Below are positions 1 through 8,760 of a stretch of DNA of 64,000 nucleotides, piece by piece (position 1 is the stretch's first letter; each line of letters opens with the position of its first letter). Both the position numbers and the translations under genes were made by a program. Below the pieces are notes generated by a model. That model did no database searches. It was not told where the DNA came from and was given only the letters and a program-made list of their open reading frames with translations. Location of the stretch: NCBI RefSeq assembly GCF_001628715.1, contig NZ_CP011120.1:248001-312000 (forward strand). Reading direction: 5' to 3'. Origin of the DNA: Acetobacter oryzifermentans. GTDB taxonomy: Bacteria > Pseudomonadota > Alphaproteobacteria > Acetobacterales > Acetobacteraceae.

Positions 1-1451
1 TCTCGGCAGGCATGGATAAGGGAAAGCACAAGCCCCGGAACCAGATCAAAATGTTGCGCTGTACAGGCAAAGGCTAAGCAGGTAGAAGGCCGTTCTTCTG
101 GTATACTAAAGTGCCATTGCCAGTTTGCTACACCCGTTACATCCGGTATAGCGCGGCTGGCCAAGCGCCCGCATTCCTGCGTGCTTAACCATGAAAACAC
201 CCCTTGATCATACAGAGCCGGGGCCATGTTATCCTGCAAGGCCAGTTTGCGGGCAATGGCATAATGCGTATCTGCTTCTGCCTGTAGGCCAGCCAACCAG
301 CTTGTATGGCCCATGCCCAGTTCTTCCCACCAACTCAGACCATTTAACCGGGCTTCCGCCGTTAAAAGGCGCAAACGGCTTTCTGTATCCAGTTTCTGGA
401 ACGCTTGTTCAAACAGGGCGCTATAGATGCGCCGGATGTCCGGGCCATTGTTGGATGAAAGGCGCATAGGCACCAAAAGCGCCTCAAATGGTGTTTCAAA
501 AGCTGGTAGCCCCATATTGCTTAAAGCACTAGGCACCAGCAAAAGAGCACATTCTCCGGCCTGTTGCCGTGCCACTAATGGGGCGAGTAGCGTGCCTATG
601 TCGCGATCAGGATAACGCGTGGCAAGAGACTGCTCCATTAACGTGGCGGCGGTATCGTAGTTTTTGGTGCGTAAGGCCAGAATGGCGGCCATCCATTGCA
701 GTTCGGGGCGTGCATCATGCTGGCGCGCAATGGTTAAAAACCCGTCTGCCAGTTCCCATTGTCCAAAAAGAGCGCACAAACGCGCCAATTGTACGCATGT
801 GGCCGTATCACGCGGAGTAACGCTTAAGCGTAAAATCTGTTCGCGCAGATCATCCAATGTGGCCCACGGTGTTGTGGTGGGGCGTAGAGTGTTTGTTTGT
901 AAAAGATGCAGGGCATCTTCCATTAACCCAGATAGAGCGTGGGAGGGGCAGATAGTAAATGTTACCTTCTCTGGGGTGGTATCGCTCCAGAGTGTTATGG
1001 CGTCTTTTGTGCGTTCGGCCTGAAGTTGCTCTGCAGGCCATTTGCGCCCATCCAGTTGCAAATGATGCTCTGCACAGGTGGCGCGCCCAACAAAGCGTGT
1101 ACCATTATACCATTCCTGTTCCGTAAGATCGCGCAGGACGGAAAGCAGCTCTGGCGGCAAAAGCAGAAAGTGCTCCCATGTAGCGCAAAGCGGCACAACA
1201 TCGAACACATTCTGGTCTCGGCTAGAAAGATAGCCCTTGCCTGCCCGGATAGACATAAGCGGGCGGCCTGCAAAATTTTCTATAGCTTCTGCTTTGGTAA
1301 ACGTTCCACCAGGATTTAACGCCGCAGATTGCTCATCTAACGTGGCTGGAGTTGTGCCACGCATAAAGGATTGTGCAAAGGAAACAGGATGCAGCCGCAA
1401 GCCCGTATACCCCACCAGTGCGCCATGCCAGGAGAGAAGATAGAACGGCAT
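1..1451 (-). CDS. Hypothetical TPR-like protein, cut by window edge
   Basis: The reading frame is open from an ATG at 1451 down to base 1, so at least 483 residues are present and the C-terminus lies outside the window. The N-terminus begins MPFYLLSWHGALVGYTGLRL, with no signal peptide or clear membrane segment. Residues of about 200-420 are alpha-helical and Ala/Leu-rich, with recurring patterns such as LARLCALFGQWELADGFLTIARQ followed by MAAILALRTKNYDTAATLM, which resemble tetratricopeptide repeats. The last visible stretch (CLAFACTAQHFDLVPGLVLS) looks like the opening strand of a glycosyltransferase-like domain, but this is only a guess. I do not recognise a named family. The next gene upstream on the same strand side is a MetF-like protein ending 60 bases away, which is transcribed in the same direction. 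Confidence 0.7.
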   Translation of the reverse strand, partial: MPFYLLSWHGALVGYTGLRLHPVSFAQSFMRGTTPATLDEQSAALNPGGTFTKAEAIENFAGRPLMSIRAGKGYLSSRDQNVFDVVPLCATWEHFLLLPPELLSVLRDLTEQEWYNGTRFVGRATCAEHHLQLDGRKWPAEQLQAERTKDAITLWSDTTPEKVTFTICPSHALSGLMEDALHLLQTNTLRPTTTPWATLDDLREQILRLSVTPRDTATCVQLARLCALFGQWELADGFLTIARQHDARPELQWMAAILALRTKNYDTAATLMEQSLATRYPDRDIGTLLAPLVARQQAGECALLLVPSALSNMGLPAFETPFEALLVPMRLSSNNGPDIRRIYSALFEQAFQKLDTESRLRLLTAEARLNGLSWWEELGMGHTSWLAGLQAEADTHYAIARKLALQDNMAPALYDQGVFSWLSTQECGRLASRAIPDVTGVANWQWHFSIPEERPSTCLAFACTAQHFDLVPGLVLSLIHACR

Positions 1452-1510
1452 GGGCTGATCCTATAAAACGATCGGGTAAGTGGGAATAATACAGGAAAAT
1501 TGCACGGCTT

Positions 1511-2260
1511 TTATGCCAAGGCATCAAGCAGGGCAGGAAGATACTGTTCTAGCTTGATGCGTACGGGCATAAGGTAGGCTTTGCCTTTTTCCTGCGCTAG
1601 TTCTTTAAGTACCGTTTGTGCAAACAGGATGTTGGCTTCCAGCGTGGGGGAAAAATCACGCGGGAAAACAATGTGATTTGTTGTTTCCCAGTAAGAGCGT
1701 GATTTGGGGCCAATAACTGGGGAAAGGCCCCAAAATACGCATTCGCCCTGCATCCATTCCCGGCACAGATCAAACAGCTTCAGGTCAAATACGGGCTGCG
1801 TGAAAAAGCCAATAGCTCCGGCTTCTTTTTTACGGGCCACATCTTCCAGCTCTTTCCATGGGGCGCGGCGGTATGGGTCAAACGCTGCATAGACTTTGAG
1901 GTGCGGAGCTTCACGCCGGTAGCGGCGGATAATGCTTTCCGTGCTGTTGGGGTATGTGCGGTGGCTGAGATCTGCCGGTGGGTCACCATGCACAACCAGA
2001 ATTTCTTCCAACCCTGATTGATCTGCTCCGGGCAGAGGCGCATCCGGCGCAATATCTATGGCCCGGATATGCGGAATAACGTTTCTAAACTGTGGGCGCA
2101 CAAGTGCTGCGGCATCCCAACTGCGAAGGGGAAAGCGCATTAGGTCAGGAATATTTAGCGTATCTGCTGCGGGAAAAGTGGTTTTAACTGTGGCTACATC
2201 TGCCGCCAGAGCCTCAGCAGAACGCGGAATTAGCTCAACCGAAAGGCGAGAAAGACTCAT
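1511..2260 (-). CDS. Methylenetetrahydrofolate reductase-like protein (MetF family)
   Basis: This 249-residue protein would reduce 5,10-methylenetetrahydrofolate to 5-methyltetrahydrofolate for methionine synthesis in the cytoplasm. It shows the MTHFR barrel signature: the N-terminal strand with a glutamate (SVELIPR) where E. coli MetF has its catalytic Glu28, a middle [11 protein letters not shown] segment, and [12 protein letters not shown], which matches the FFxTQPxFD substrate/flavin motif. It is shorter than E. coli MetF (296 residues). The start codon overlaps the folD stop codon by four bases, so the two are translationally coupled and act in successive steps of one-carbon metabolism. 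The family call is firm. Whether it is the main MetF of the cell or a paralogue cannot be seen here. Confidence 0.85.
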   Translation of the reverse strand: MSLSRLSVELIPRSAEALAADVATVKTTFPAADTLNIPDLMRFPLRSWDAAALVRPQFRNVIPHIRAIDIAPDAPLPGADQSGLEEILVVHGDPPADLSHRTYPNSTESIIRRYRREAPHLKVYAAFDPYRRAPWKELEDVARKKEAGAIGFFTQPVFDLKLFDLCREWMQGECVFWGLSPVIGPKSRSYWETTNHIVFPRDFSPTLEANILFAQTVLKELAQEKGKAYLMPVRIKLEQYLPALLDALA

Positions 2261-3171
2261 TCTGCACTCCCCTCAAGCTGCAATTTGGCTGCGGTGAGCG
2301 TGTTTTTCAGCAGGCAGGCAATTGTCATGGGGCCAACGCCACCCGGCACCGGGGTAATGCGGCCAGCCACTTTAACTGCTTCATCAAACGCTACATCGCC
2401 TACAAGGCGGGTTTTGCCATCATCGGTTTTGATACGGGTGATACCAACATCAATCACGGTAGCGCCGGGTTTAATCCAATCCCCACGCACCAGTTCACGG
2501 CAGCCAGTGGCCACCACCAGAATATCAGCTTCCCGCGCCAGTGCCGCCGTATCGCGCGTGTGGATATGTGCAATAGAAACCGTGCAACCTTCTGCCAGCA
2601 GCAACAGGGCCATGGGTTTGCCAACCAAATTGGAAGCCCCGATAACTACGGCGTGCTGGCCTTTCATATCCCCGAGCTGATCACGCAGCAGGAACAGGCA
2701 GCCCAGTGGTGTACAGGGAATAAGGGAGGGCAGGCCCACCGCCAGACGGCCAGCGTTGATTTCCCCCAACCCATCCACATCCTTTTCAGGCAGAATGGCA
2801 TTGGTGACGCGGCGTCCATCCAGCCCGTTTGGCAGGGGAAGCTGCACCAGAATGCCGTGAATTTCGGGGTCTTTGTTCAGGCGGTCTATCAGCGCCAGAA
2901 GTTCAGCTTCCGATGTATTTTCGGGCAGCATGTGCATAAAGGAGCGCATGCCGGCATGGTGGGTTTGCACAGCTTTGTTGCGCACATACACTTCGCTGGC
3001 AGGATCATTCCCGACAAGAATCACCGCCAGACCGGGTGTTACGCCATGTTTCTCGTGAAACGCCAGAACATCCTCTCGGATATTCTGGCGCATTTTGGCG
3101 GCAAAGCCTTTGCCATCAATCAGGGAAGCCTGATGATCGGAGGGAAGGGAGGATGAAGATGCGTTGGTCAT
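2257..3171 (-). CDS. folD: Bifunctional methylenetetrahydrofolate dehydrogenase/cyclohydrolase FolD
   Basis: FolD interconverts 5,10-methylene-, methenyl- and 10-formyl-tetrahydrofolate using NADP. The 304-residue protein contains all family landmarks: [13 protein letters not shown] with the catalytic lysine, [19 protein letters not shown], the Rossmann segment [18 protein letters not shown] and the C-terminal [10 protein letters not shown]. It has a short N-terminal extension before SLIDGKGFA, which aligns with the usual IIDGK start. It is the first gene of a two-gene minus-strand operon with the MetF-like gene (ATGA overlap). The 118-base stretch between it and the next upstream gene should hold its promoter. 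Confidence 0.97.
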   Translation of the reverse strand: MTNASSSSLPSDHQASLIDGKGFAAKMRQNIREDVLAFHEKHGVTPGLAVILVGNDPASEVYVRNKAVQTHHAGMRSFMHMLPENTSEAELLALIDRLNKDPEIHGILVQLPLPNGLDGRRVTNAILPEKDVDGLGEINAGRLAVGLPSLIPCTPLGCLFLLRDQLGDMKGQHAVVIGASNLVGKPMALLLLAEGCTVSIAHIHTRDTAALAREADILVVATGCRELVRGDWIKPGATVIDVGITRIKTDDGKTRLVGDVAFDEAVKVAGRITPVPGGVGPMTIACLLKNTLTAAKLQLEGSAE

Positions 3172-3289
3172 GGAGCTGCCAGTTGGTCATGCAGAAGCGT
3201 GTGGAGTTTCAAGCCGGGGCATACGCAAAAAAACGCCAAACGACAACGTTTTCAGGTGTAAATGTCCGGTATGTACACGAAATTTCAGG

Positions 3290-4438
3290 TCATGTTTCAC
3301 CCTGCCTATAGGGAGAAAGTGCGTTAAGGGCTTCGGCTTCCGCCAATATGGCCGGGCGTTCTGCCTGAAGGAAAGCCCCAACACCGTTGCGGAGTGAGGG
3401 ATTTTCCAGCCAATGGACAGAATGTGTGAGGGCAGGCAGATAGCCACGCTGGATTTTATGTTCACCCTGCGCCCCGGCCTCTACTCGCTTGAGGCCGTGG
3501 GCAATGGCAAAATCTATGGCGCGATAATAGCACAGCTCAAAATGCAAAAACGGCCAGTTGCCAATGCATCCCCAGTTGCGGCCATACAATGTATCGCCCC
3601 CCAAAAGGTTTAGGGCTGCGGCAACTGGTGTACTCCCATGCCGTGCTATCATCAGCACAACACGGTCTTGTAAGCGTTCAGAAAGTAGCGGAAAAAAATC
3701 GGGCGTCAGGTAGGCGTTGCCCCACTTCTTATCAATTGTATTCTGGTAAAATGTGTAAAAAGCTTGCCAATCTTCAGGCGTAATGTCTGATCCGCGCAGG
3801 GTATGAAAGCTTAGGCCAGCGGCATTGGCATCACGCCGCTCCCGCCGGATAGCTTTGCGTTTGCGAGATGAAAGTGTTTCCAGAAAATCATCAAAGCTGG
3901 TGTAGTTTTTATTATGCCAGTGATACTGCAAGCCTAATCGGGGCAGCCAGCCGCGTCCAGCCAGATCATCGCTTTCCTGCTTGGTGCAGAATGTAACATG
4001 GGCAGAGGAAAGGCCGGTATCGTGGCAGATCTGGCGCAAAGCATCTGCCATAACTGCTTTGGTTTCTGCCGGTGCATCGGGCCGCGTTAAAAGGCGTGGG
4101 CCGGGTGCTGGGGTAAAGGGCACGGCAATTTGCAGTTTGGGGTAATAGCGCCCCCCAGCGGCTTCAAAGGCGCGTGCCCAACCTTGGTCGAACACATACT
4201 CGCCCCATGAATGGCCCTTGATATAGGCAGGGCATGTGGCGGCCAGTTGTCCATCTGGCGCATGCAGGCTGACATGCTGCGGCAGCCAGCCTGTTTCACG
4301 GCGTACAGAACCGCTGTCTTCCAATGCAGAAAGAAAGGCATGGCTGACAAATGGGTTGTCCACCCCTGCACAGGCATTCCACTCCATTTCTGGAATGGCA
4401 TGGATACTGTTGTGCAGAGATACGGACCAGTCAGGCAT
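3290..4438 (-). CDS. GNAT/FemAB-like protein (COG3146, PF04339-type)
   Basis: This 382-residue protein belongs to the widespread family annotated as peptidoglycan biosynthesis/recognition or FemAB-like N-acetyltransferase. Recognisable blocks are the N-terminal MEWNACAG...NPFVSHAFL, the middle YYPKLQIAVPFTPAPGPRLL and the C-terminal GAQGEHKIQRGYLP, all typical of COG3146. The biochemical substrate is not established for the family. It starts at an ATG preceded by AGGAAAG at good spacing and lies 21 bases downstream of the RidA gene, so the two are probably co-transcribed. No signal peptide is visible, which fits a cytoplasmic acyltransferase fold. Confidence 0.88.
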   Translation of the reverse strand: MPDWSVSLHNSIHAIPEMEWNACAGVDNPFVSHAFLSALEDSGSVRRETGWLPQHVSLHAPDGQLAATCPAYIKGHSWGEYVFDQGWARAFEAAGGRYYPKLQIAVPFTPAPGPRLLTRPDAPAETKAVMADALRQICHDTGLSSAHVTFCTKQESDDLAGRGWLPRLGLQYHWHNKNYTSFDDFLETLSSRKRKAIRRERRDANAAGLSFHTLRGSDITPEDWQAFYTFYQNTIDKKWGNAYLTPDFFPLLSERLQDRVVLMIARHGSTPVAAALNLLGGDTLYGRNWGCIGNWPFLHFELCYYRAIDFAIAHGLKRVEAGAQGEHKIQRGYLPALTHSVHWLENPSLRNGVGAFLQAERPAILAEAEALNALSPYRQGET

Positions 4439-4459
4439 GTCTGTGTCTTTCCTGCAAAT

Positions 4460-4921
4460 TTAGCCGATTTCGAACAGCCCTTCTACTTCAACCGGCGCAT
4501 CCAGCGGCAGAGAAGGCACGCCAACGGTGGAGCGTGCATGGCGTCCGGCATCACCAAATACGGCAACGGCCAAGTCAGATGCGCCATTCATGGCGGCCGC
4601 GTGCGAGGTGAATTCTGGTGTGCAGGCAATAAAGCCACCCAGCCGTACTACGCGCTTCACGCGGGAAAGGTCACCCACTGCGGCACGCACCTGTGCAATT
4701 ACATTGATCATGCTGTAACGCGCGGCTTCAACCGCTGTTTCAACAGAAACGGCATCACCCAGCTTGCCGGTAGCAAACAGCTTGCCATCTTTAAGAGGGA
4801 GCTGGCCGGAAACTACCAGCAGAGAACCTGTTTGTACGCAGGCCACATAGTTGGCAACAGGTGCGGCAGGGGTGGGAAGTTCGATACCAAGTTCAGCCAG
4901 ACGGGATTCAGGAGTGCTCAT
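4460..4921 (-). CDS. RidA family protein (YjgF/YER057c/UK114)
   Basis: A 153-residue Rid-family protein. Members deaminate reactive enamine/imine intermediates that leak from PLP enzymes. Family features are VANYVACVQTGSLLVVSGQLPL near residues 25-45, and HARSTVGVPSLPLDAPVEVE near the C-terminus. The arginine in ARSTVGV corresponds to the catalytic arginine of archetypal RidA, so the active site looks intact. I chose the ATG at 4921 rather than the GTG one codon earlier. An AAGGA precedes both. It lies just upstream of the FemAB-like gene and downstream of the TSCPD protein gene on the same strand. Confidence 0.9.
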   Translation of the reverse strand: MSTPESRLAELGIELPTPAAPVANYVACVQTGSLLVVSGQLPLKDGKLFATGKLGDAVSVETAVEAARYSMINVIAQVRAAVGDLSRVKRVVRLGGFIACTPEFTSHAAAMNGASDLAVAVFGDAGRHARSTVGVPSLPLDAPVEVEGLFEIG

Positions 4922-5000
4922 CACGCTGTATTCCTTGTGTTAAAAAGCTGGGCAAGAAGCAGAAAATTGCCTCTTGCCCCGCAGAATGAACCGTATGCCT

Positions 5001-6557
5001 TTAGCAGACAAGCCGCAGATTACGGCGTTTGCGCCCAGTAGGCGGCGTATCATCTGCTTCAGGCAGATCTAGCGGCAGAAGCGGGTCTGGGTCAGATTGT
5101 GCATCCTGATGCGGGCCATCTGGCAGCCGAACACCTAAATATGTGTCTGACAAAGCCCGGAAGGCGTAGTCCAGCATAGATGTGGCGTAGGAGGCAACGG
5201 GGTCTCCTTCTACGGTGCCAGCCGGGCCAAAACAGGTATAGGCAAAGTTTTCCACAAAGGCTTCCAGCGGGGCACCGTATTGAAGGCCAATGCTCACGGC
5301 TTCGCCCAAGCTTTCCATCAGCCCGCGCACCATGCCGCTTTCCCGCGTGGGGGTAAGGGCTAGCTCACCTAGTGTGCCATCTTCATATTCCCCAGTACGT
5401 AGGAACAGGCGATGGCCGCCAATAGTGGTTTTTTGTGTAAAGCCACCGTGCCGTGGGGGCAGCGTGCGGCGCACCCCACGCTCCAGCTTGTTGCGGGTAG
5501 GCTGGTTTTGCACTTCTGGCCGTGCGGGCATACGGTCCACAAACCCAGTGAGAGCCCGATACATGGCCAGATGTGCATTGGGGCCGGGTTGGGGGAGAAC
5601 AGTTTCACCTGCCAGCGCGGCAGCCAAAGCTGTTTCAACCGTAAAATCCCGCGCTTCCAACCGCAGTAAAGCGCTTTTGGAAAGTTTGCCATCTGGCCGC
5701 AGCATGGAAAAAGCTGGCGCTAGCCCACAAGCTTCTACGCCCAAAAGCCCGTCTATCGGGTTGGAGGAAGAAAAGCCGGTTTCAATCGGGGCCAAAGGTG
5801 TTTCTGTTTCTACGGCCGCTTCGTTCCAAACCGCGCGCAGGGTTTCTCCCAATCCAGGCAGAACAGTGCGCACTGGCGGTAGTGGGAGGGATTCCGGCCC
5901 TCGGCCTGCATGGGCAGTTAAGGTGGCCAATGCAGCTATGGCGCATGCAGCGGCGCGGCCATCTTCACTATCATAATCCAGTCCAACGCCTGCAAGGCAG
6001 GCATCCAGATTGGTCAGCAAAATATCACCGGCTAGCGGGGTGGGGGCCAGTGTATCTGTTGGCGTGGTGGGGGTTGCTTCTGCTTGTTCCGGTGCAAATA
6101 AATCTGGCAGCGGCAGTTCACCATTGCGCTGATTTGCCAGTGTGCTGGCGGCATGGCGCAATACGGAGCAGATCAGTCGCAGGGCCGCAACAAATGTGCG
6201 CGCAGCAAATCCTTCACCGGGGGAAACAAAAGCTGCCAGATTAACAATAAAGCCGGGCGGGCGGTCAAAACGGCAATGCCATACGGCTTCTGTTGGCGCG
6301 GCCTGCCGCGTAAGCAGCATCCACACCAAAGATCGGGCCGTGGCATCATCTGGTGCCAGCGCATCAATCCAGCGGGAGGCAAGGCTGGGCAGATCCAGCG
6401 CTTCATCTCCTGGTACAAGCTGGGCCAATGCCGTTGCGGCATCTGTATCCCATTCTGCGGGCAGCGTAACGGAGCGAAGGGGAGCGTCCGGATCTGCTGC
6501 GGCCTCTAGCGTGCTCATCAGCACGCCATTCCAGTGGCGTCTGGCTGTTGCGTTCAT
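5001..6557 (-). CDS. TSCPD-domain protein derived from B12-dependent ribonucleotide reductase
   Basis: The C-terminal third of this 518-residue protein (about residues 355-480) closely resembles the C-terminal region of class II NrdJ: RRTLPPRHGGFTQK, GGHRLFLRTGEYEDGTLGE, a GLQYGAPLEAFVENFAYTCF block and SYATSMLDYAFRALSDTYLG. The N-terminal part (LDACLAGVGLDYDSEDGRA and similar) looks like a decayed reductase barrel. It lacks the glycyl/thiyl loop and the catalytic cysteines expected in the body of the enzyme, and it is far shorter than NrdJ. Reduction of ribonucleotides is therefore unlikely, and a regulatory or nucleotide-binding role is possible. The protein ends in a single cysteine. It is divergent from the NDUFA12-like gene across about 210 bases. 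Confidence 0.8.
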   Translation of the reverse strand: MNATARRHWNGVLMSTLEAAADPDAPLRSVTLPAEWDTDAATALAQLVPGDEALDLPSLASRWIDALAPDDATARSLVWMLLTRQAAPTEAVWHCRFDRPPGFIVNLAAFVSPGEGFAARTFVAALRLICSVLRHAASTLANQRNGELPLPDLFAPEQAEATPTTPTDTLAPTPLAGDILLTNLDACLAGVGLDYDSEDGRAAACAIAALATLTAHAGRGPESLPLPPVRTVLPGLGETLRAVWNEAAVETETPLAPIETGFSSSNPIDGLLGVEACGLAPAFSMLRPDGKLSKSALLRLEARDFTVETALAAALAGETVLPQPGPNAHLAMYRALTGFVDRMPARPEVQNQPTRNKLERGVRRTLPPRHGGFTQKTTIGGHRLFLRTGEYEDGTLGELALTPTRESGMVRGLMESLGEAVSIGLQYGAPLEAFVENFAYTCFGPAGTVEGDPVASYATSMLDYAFRALSDTYLGVRLPDGPHQDAQSDPDPLLPLDLPEADDTPPTGRKRRNLRLVC

Positions 6558-6767
6558 GCGGGCAGTTTATCGTTTCAGCCCATCGCGTCGGAACCCGGAA
6601 TCGTGCTGCCAAAAGGCGGTTAACACTCTGCATAATGAGGATATGGGGGATAACTTTTTGTGAAGTTGCCGTTTCCTGTCCAAATACCGGCAGCTCGAGC
6701 GCAGTTGATCGGAAGCGGGTGCATATTTCATGGACTGGCTGGAGTGTGGAGTCCTATCATCCATAGC

Positions 6768-7136
6768 ATGGCAAACTTTGGAACATGGCTGCATACGCGC
6801 CGGAAGGGGCGGCTGGTTGGCAAGGATGCCGATGGCCGCAGTTATTACGAATCAACAGGCCCGGCCCGTCAGGGTGGCGGGGTGGAACGGCCCGAACGCT
6901 GGGTGATCTACTTGAAAGGGGAGGATGCCTCGGCCGTGCCGCCAGAGTGGTGGGGGTGGCTGCACCATACGCTGGACGCTCCTATTCCGGTGGAAGAGCG
7001 TAAGCCCTGGCAGCTTCCGTATCAGCCGAATATGACAGGCACGGCGCAAGCTTACAGGCCTGCGGGCAGCCTGTATTCCACCGGCCAGCACCCACCTGCG
7101 ACAGGAGATTACGAGGCATGGACACCTGATGCGTGA
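6768..7136 (+). CDS. NDUFA12 family protein (complex I 17.2-kDa subunit homologue)
   Basis: The 122-residue product starts MANFGTWLHTRRKGRLVGKD, followed by GRSYYES, GGGVERPERWVIYLKGEDAS and VPPEWWGWLHHT, which are hallmarks of the NDUFA12/B17.2 family. In mitochondria and alphaproteobacteria this is an accessory subunit or assembly factor of NADH:ubiquinone oxidoreductase. An upstream in-frame ATG at 6660 would add 36 residues that do not match the family, so I use 6768. It leads a plus-strand group with mlaD, a small conserved gene and a DUF2155 gene. No complex I genes are in the window. Confidence 0.9.
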   Translation: MANFGTWLHTRRKGRLVGKDADGRSYYESTGPARQGGGVERPERWVIYLKGEDASAVPPEWWGWLHHTLDAPIPVEERKPWQLPYQPNMTGTAQAYRPAGSLYSTGQHPPATGDYEAWTPDA

Positions 7137-7184
7137 TCTGCTGCGCATTTCCTGCTAAACCGAACAGGCAATACAGGGAGTGCG

Positions 7185-7730
7185 ATGCGGCTTATGGCTT
7201 CAGCAATGGCAGAAAAATCTCGGCGTAGTCTGACAGAACTGCTTACAGGCACAGTTGTGCTGGTGGCTATCGGCGGTATGCTGGTGGCCGCCGTGGTGGG
7301 CGAGGGCCGCAAGACAGATACAACCGGCTATCAGCTTAATGCCGATTTCACGCACATAGATGGGCTGGATATTGGCTCTGATGTGCGGTTGGCAGGTGTA
7401 ACCGTTGGGCAAGTGGTAAGTGAAACAGTAGATCCGCACAGCTTCAAGGCGCATGTCACATTTACTGTGCGGCCTGATATTCACCTTTCAGATGATACAG
7501 CGGCTATTATTACCAGTGATAGCCTGCTGGGCGGCAAGTATATTGCCCTCTCCCCTGGCGGGGATGACAAAACCCTTAAACCCGGTGAAACAGTTGGGCA
7601 GACACAGGGCTCCATCAGTCTGGAGCAGTTGCTCAGCAAGTTTATTTTCTCGGTTACGGATACGCTCACACGTGCCAACAAAGCAGCACCTACCAATGGT
7701 GGTGGCGCGGGTGGGAATGATCTGCCCTGA
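7185..7730 (+). CDS. mlaD: Phospholipid-transport substrate-binding protein MlaD
   Basis: A 181-residue MCE-domain protein. MlaD is the periplasmic lipid-binding ring of the MlaFEDB ABC transporter, which keeps outer-membrane lipid asymmetry. One N-terminal membrane helix (TGTVVLVAIGGMLVAAVVG, about residues 21-40) is followed by a single MCE domain (YQLNADFTHIDGLDIGSDVR, VTVGQVVSE, DSLLGGKYIALSPGG). The ATG at 7185 has an AGGGAG at good spacing. The partner ATPase and permease genes are not adjacent here, so this copy stands apart from a full mla operon. It lies between the NDUFA12-like and DUF2155 genes. Confidence 0.9.
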   Translation: MRLMASAMAEKSRRSLTELLTGTVVLVAIGGMLVAAVVGEGRKTDTTGYQLNADFTHIDGLDIGSDVRLAGVTVGQVVSETVDPHSFKAHVTFTVRPDIHLSDDTAAIITSDSLLGGKYIALSPGGDDKTLKPGETVGQTQGSISLEQLLSKFIFSVTDTLTRANKAAPTNGGGAGGNDLP

Positions 7731-7780
7731 AACAGACATAAAAATCCGTTAATTTTAGAGTGAAGCCGGGAAACAACAGC

Positions 7781-8002
7781 ATGGAAAAGCCACGCTTCTG
7801 GCCGCAGGATGATGGAAACCCCATAACCTGCCATGAAAAGCTGTGTGTTTTGGAAGAAAACTGGCAGGAAGTGCAGGATATTATGCGCGATGTGTTTGAG
7901 GATGCCATGCTGATGGGGGTGAGTGAACAATTTATGCGGGCGCGTTTGAAGGATATGGTTGAGAGCCTTGCCTCCCCTAAAAACGGAGGGCAAGCTGCAT
8001 GA
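7781..8002 (+). CDS. Small conserved protein of unknown function
   Basis: The predicted 73-residue acidic protein begins MEKPRFWPQDDGNPITCHEK and contains LEENWQEVQDIMRDVFEDAM, probably a single amphipathic helix. It has no signal peptide or membrane segment. I chose the ATG at 7781, preceded by GGGA, over an in-frame GTG at 7760. The stop codon overlaps the ATG of the DUF2155 gene by four bases, so it is translated with it. I do not recognise a named family. Its position inside a conserved envelope/respiration neighbourhood is the only functional hint. Confidence 0.75.
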   Translation: MEKPRFWPQDDGNPITCHEKLCVLEENWQEVQDIMRDVFEDAMLMGVSEQFMRARLKDMVESLASPKNGGQAA

Positions 8003-8586
8003 AGCGCGCAACATATAAAGCCGTGGCTTGTGGGGCTATTTTGGCTGGGGCGCCTGTTTTGGCGCAGGCTGCGGGCTCTGCTTTAGCGCCTCCGGCAGTT
8101 TATGCGCCAGATACATGGCAAGGTAAAAATACGGCTGTTGTGCGTGTTCTGGACAGGTTGGATGCCCATGTAGAGGTAATTTCGGTTCCGGTAGGCACAA
8201 CAGCACATTATAAAAGTCTGGACATTACACCTTCACGCTGTTTGCAGCGCCCTCCAACGCTTTCGCCCGATGCCGCAGCGTGGCTGGCCGTGCAGGATAA
8301 ACACCCTAACGGAGCCGCCTTTCAGGGCTGGATGCTGGCAGCGGAGCCTGCATTAGGTGTGTTTGAAAGCCCGGTTTACGATGTGCGGATGGTGCGGTGC
8401 GAGGGCGCGGATACAGAGCCTATGTTGCCCCCACTGCCCAAACCTGTAGCCCCCGTTGCGCCCCCTGCATATGGCTCGGATACGGTGCCAGCGCCTGCGG
8501 GGGATGGGGCATCTTCCGGCCATGCGGGCAGCCCGGATATTCCCGATGCCATACCAGACAAGCAAGAAACCGGCGGCGTTTACTAA
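7999..8586 (+). CDS. DUF2155 domain-containing exported protein
   Basis: The 195-residue protein opens with a signal peptide (residues 1-25, ending ...APVLAQAAG). It then shows the DUF2155 pattern: TAVVRVLDRLDAHVEVISVPVG, LDITPSRCLQRPPTLSPD, GAAFQGWMLAAEPALGVFESPVYDV and a second conserved cysteine in RMVRCEG. The paired cysteines suggest a periplasmic disulfide. A Pro-rich tail of about 50 residues follows. The function of the family is not known. The gene overlaps the preceding small gene (ATGA), and the group as a whole points to an envelope role. Confidence 0.87.
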   Translation: MKRATYKAVACGAILAGAPVLAQAAGSALAPPAVYAPDTWQGKNTAVVRVLDRLDAHVEVISVPVGTTAHYKSLDITPSRCLQRPPTLSPDAAAWLAVQDKHPNGAAFQGWMLAAEPALGVFESPVYDVRMVRCEGADTEPMLPPLPKPVAPVAPPAYGSDTVPAPAGDGASSGHAGSPDIPDAIPDKQETGGVY

Positions 8587-8760
8587 CGTTAGGTAAGGAA
8601 CCGTTTCGTTTTTGTGCCGGTTCCGCGCGGCAGGTCTGTAAGATCGGTGGTTGTCGAAGCAGGGGGTGTTCGGCAACGTGTCAAAACAATGGTCTAGCTG
8701 CAAGTGCCTGGCACTCTTGTTATTATAGCTGGACATCACAACAAGGATTGAGGTGCAAAC

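Noticed and set aside
4211..5041. Plus-strand frame of 276 codons across the FemAB-like and RidA genes
   Set aside because: It crosses two well-supported minus-strand genes and has no recognisable motif.
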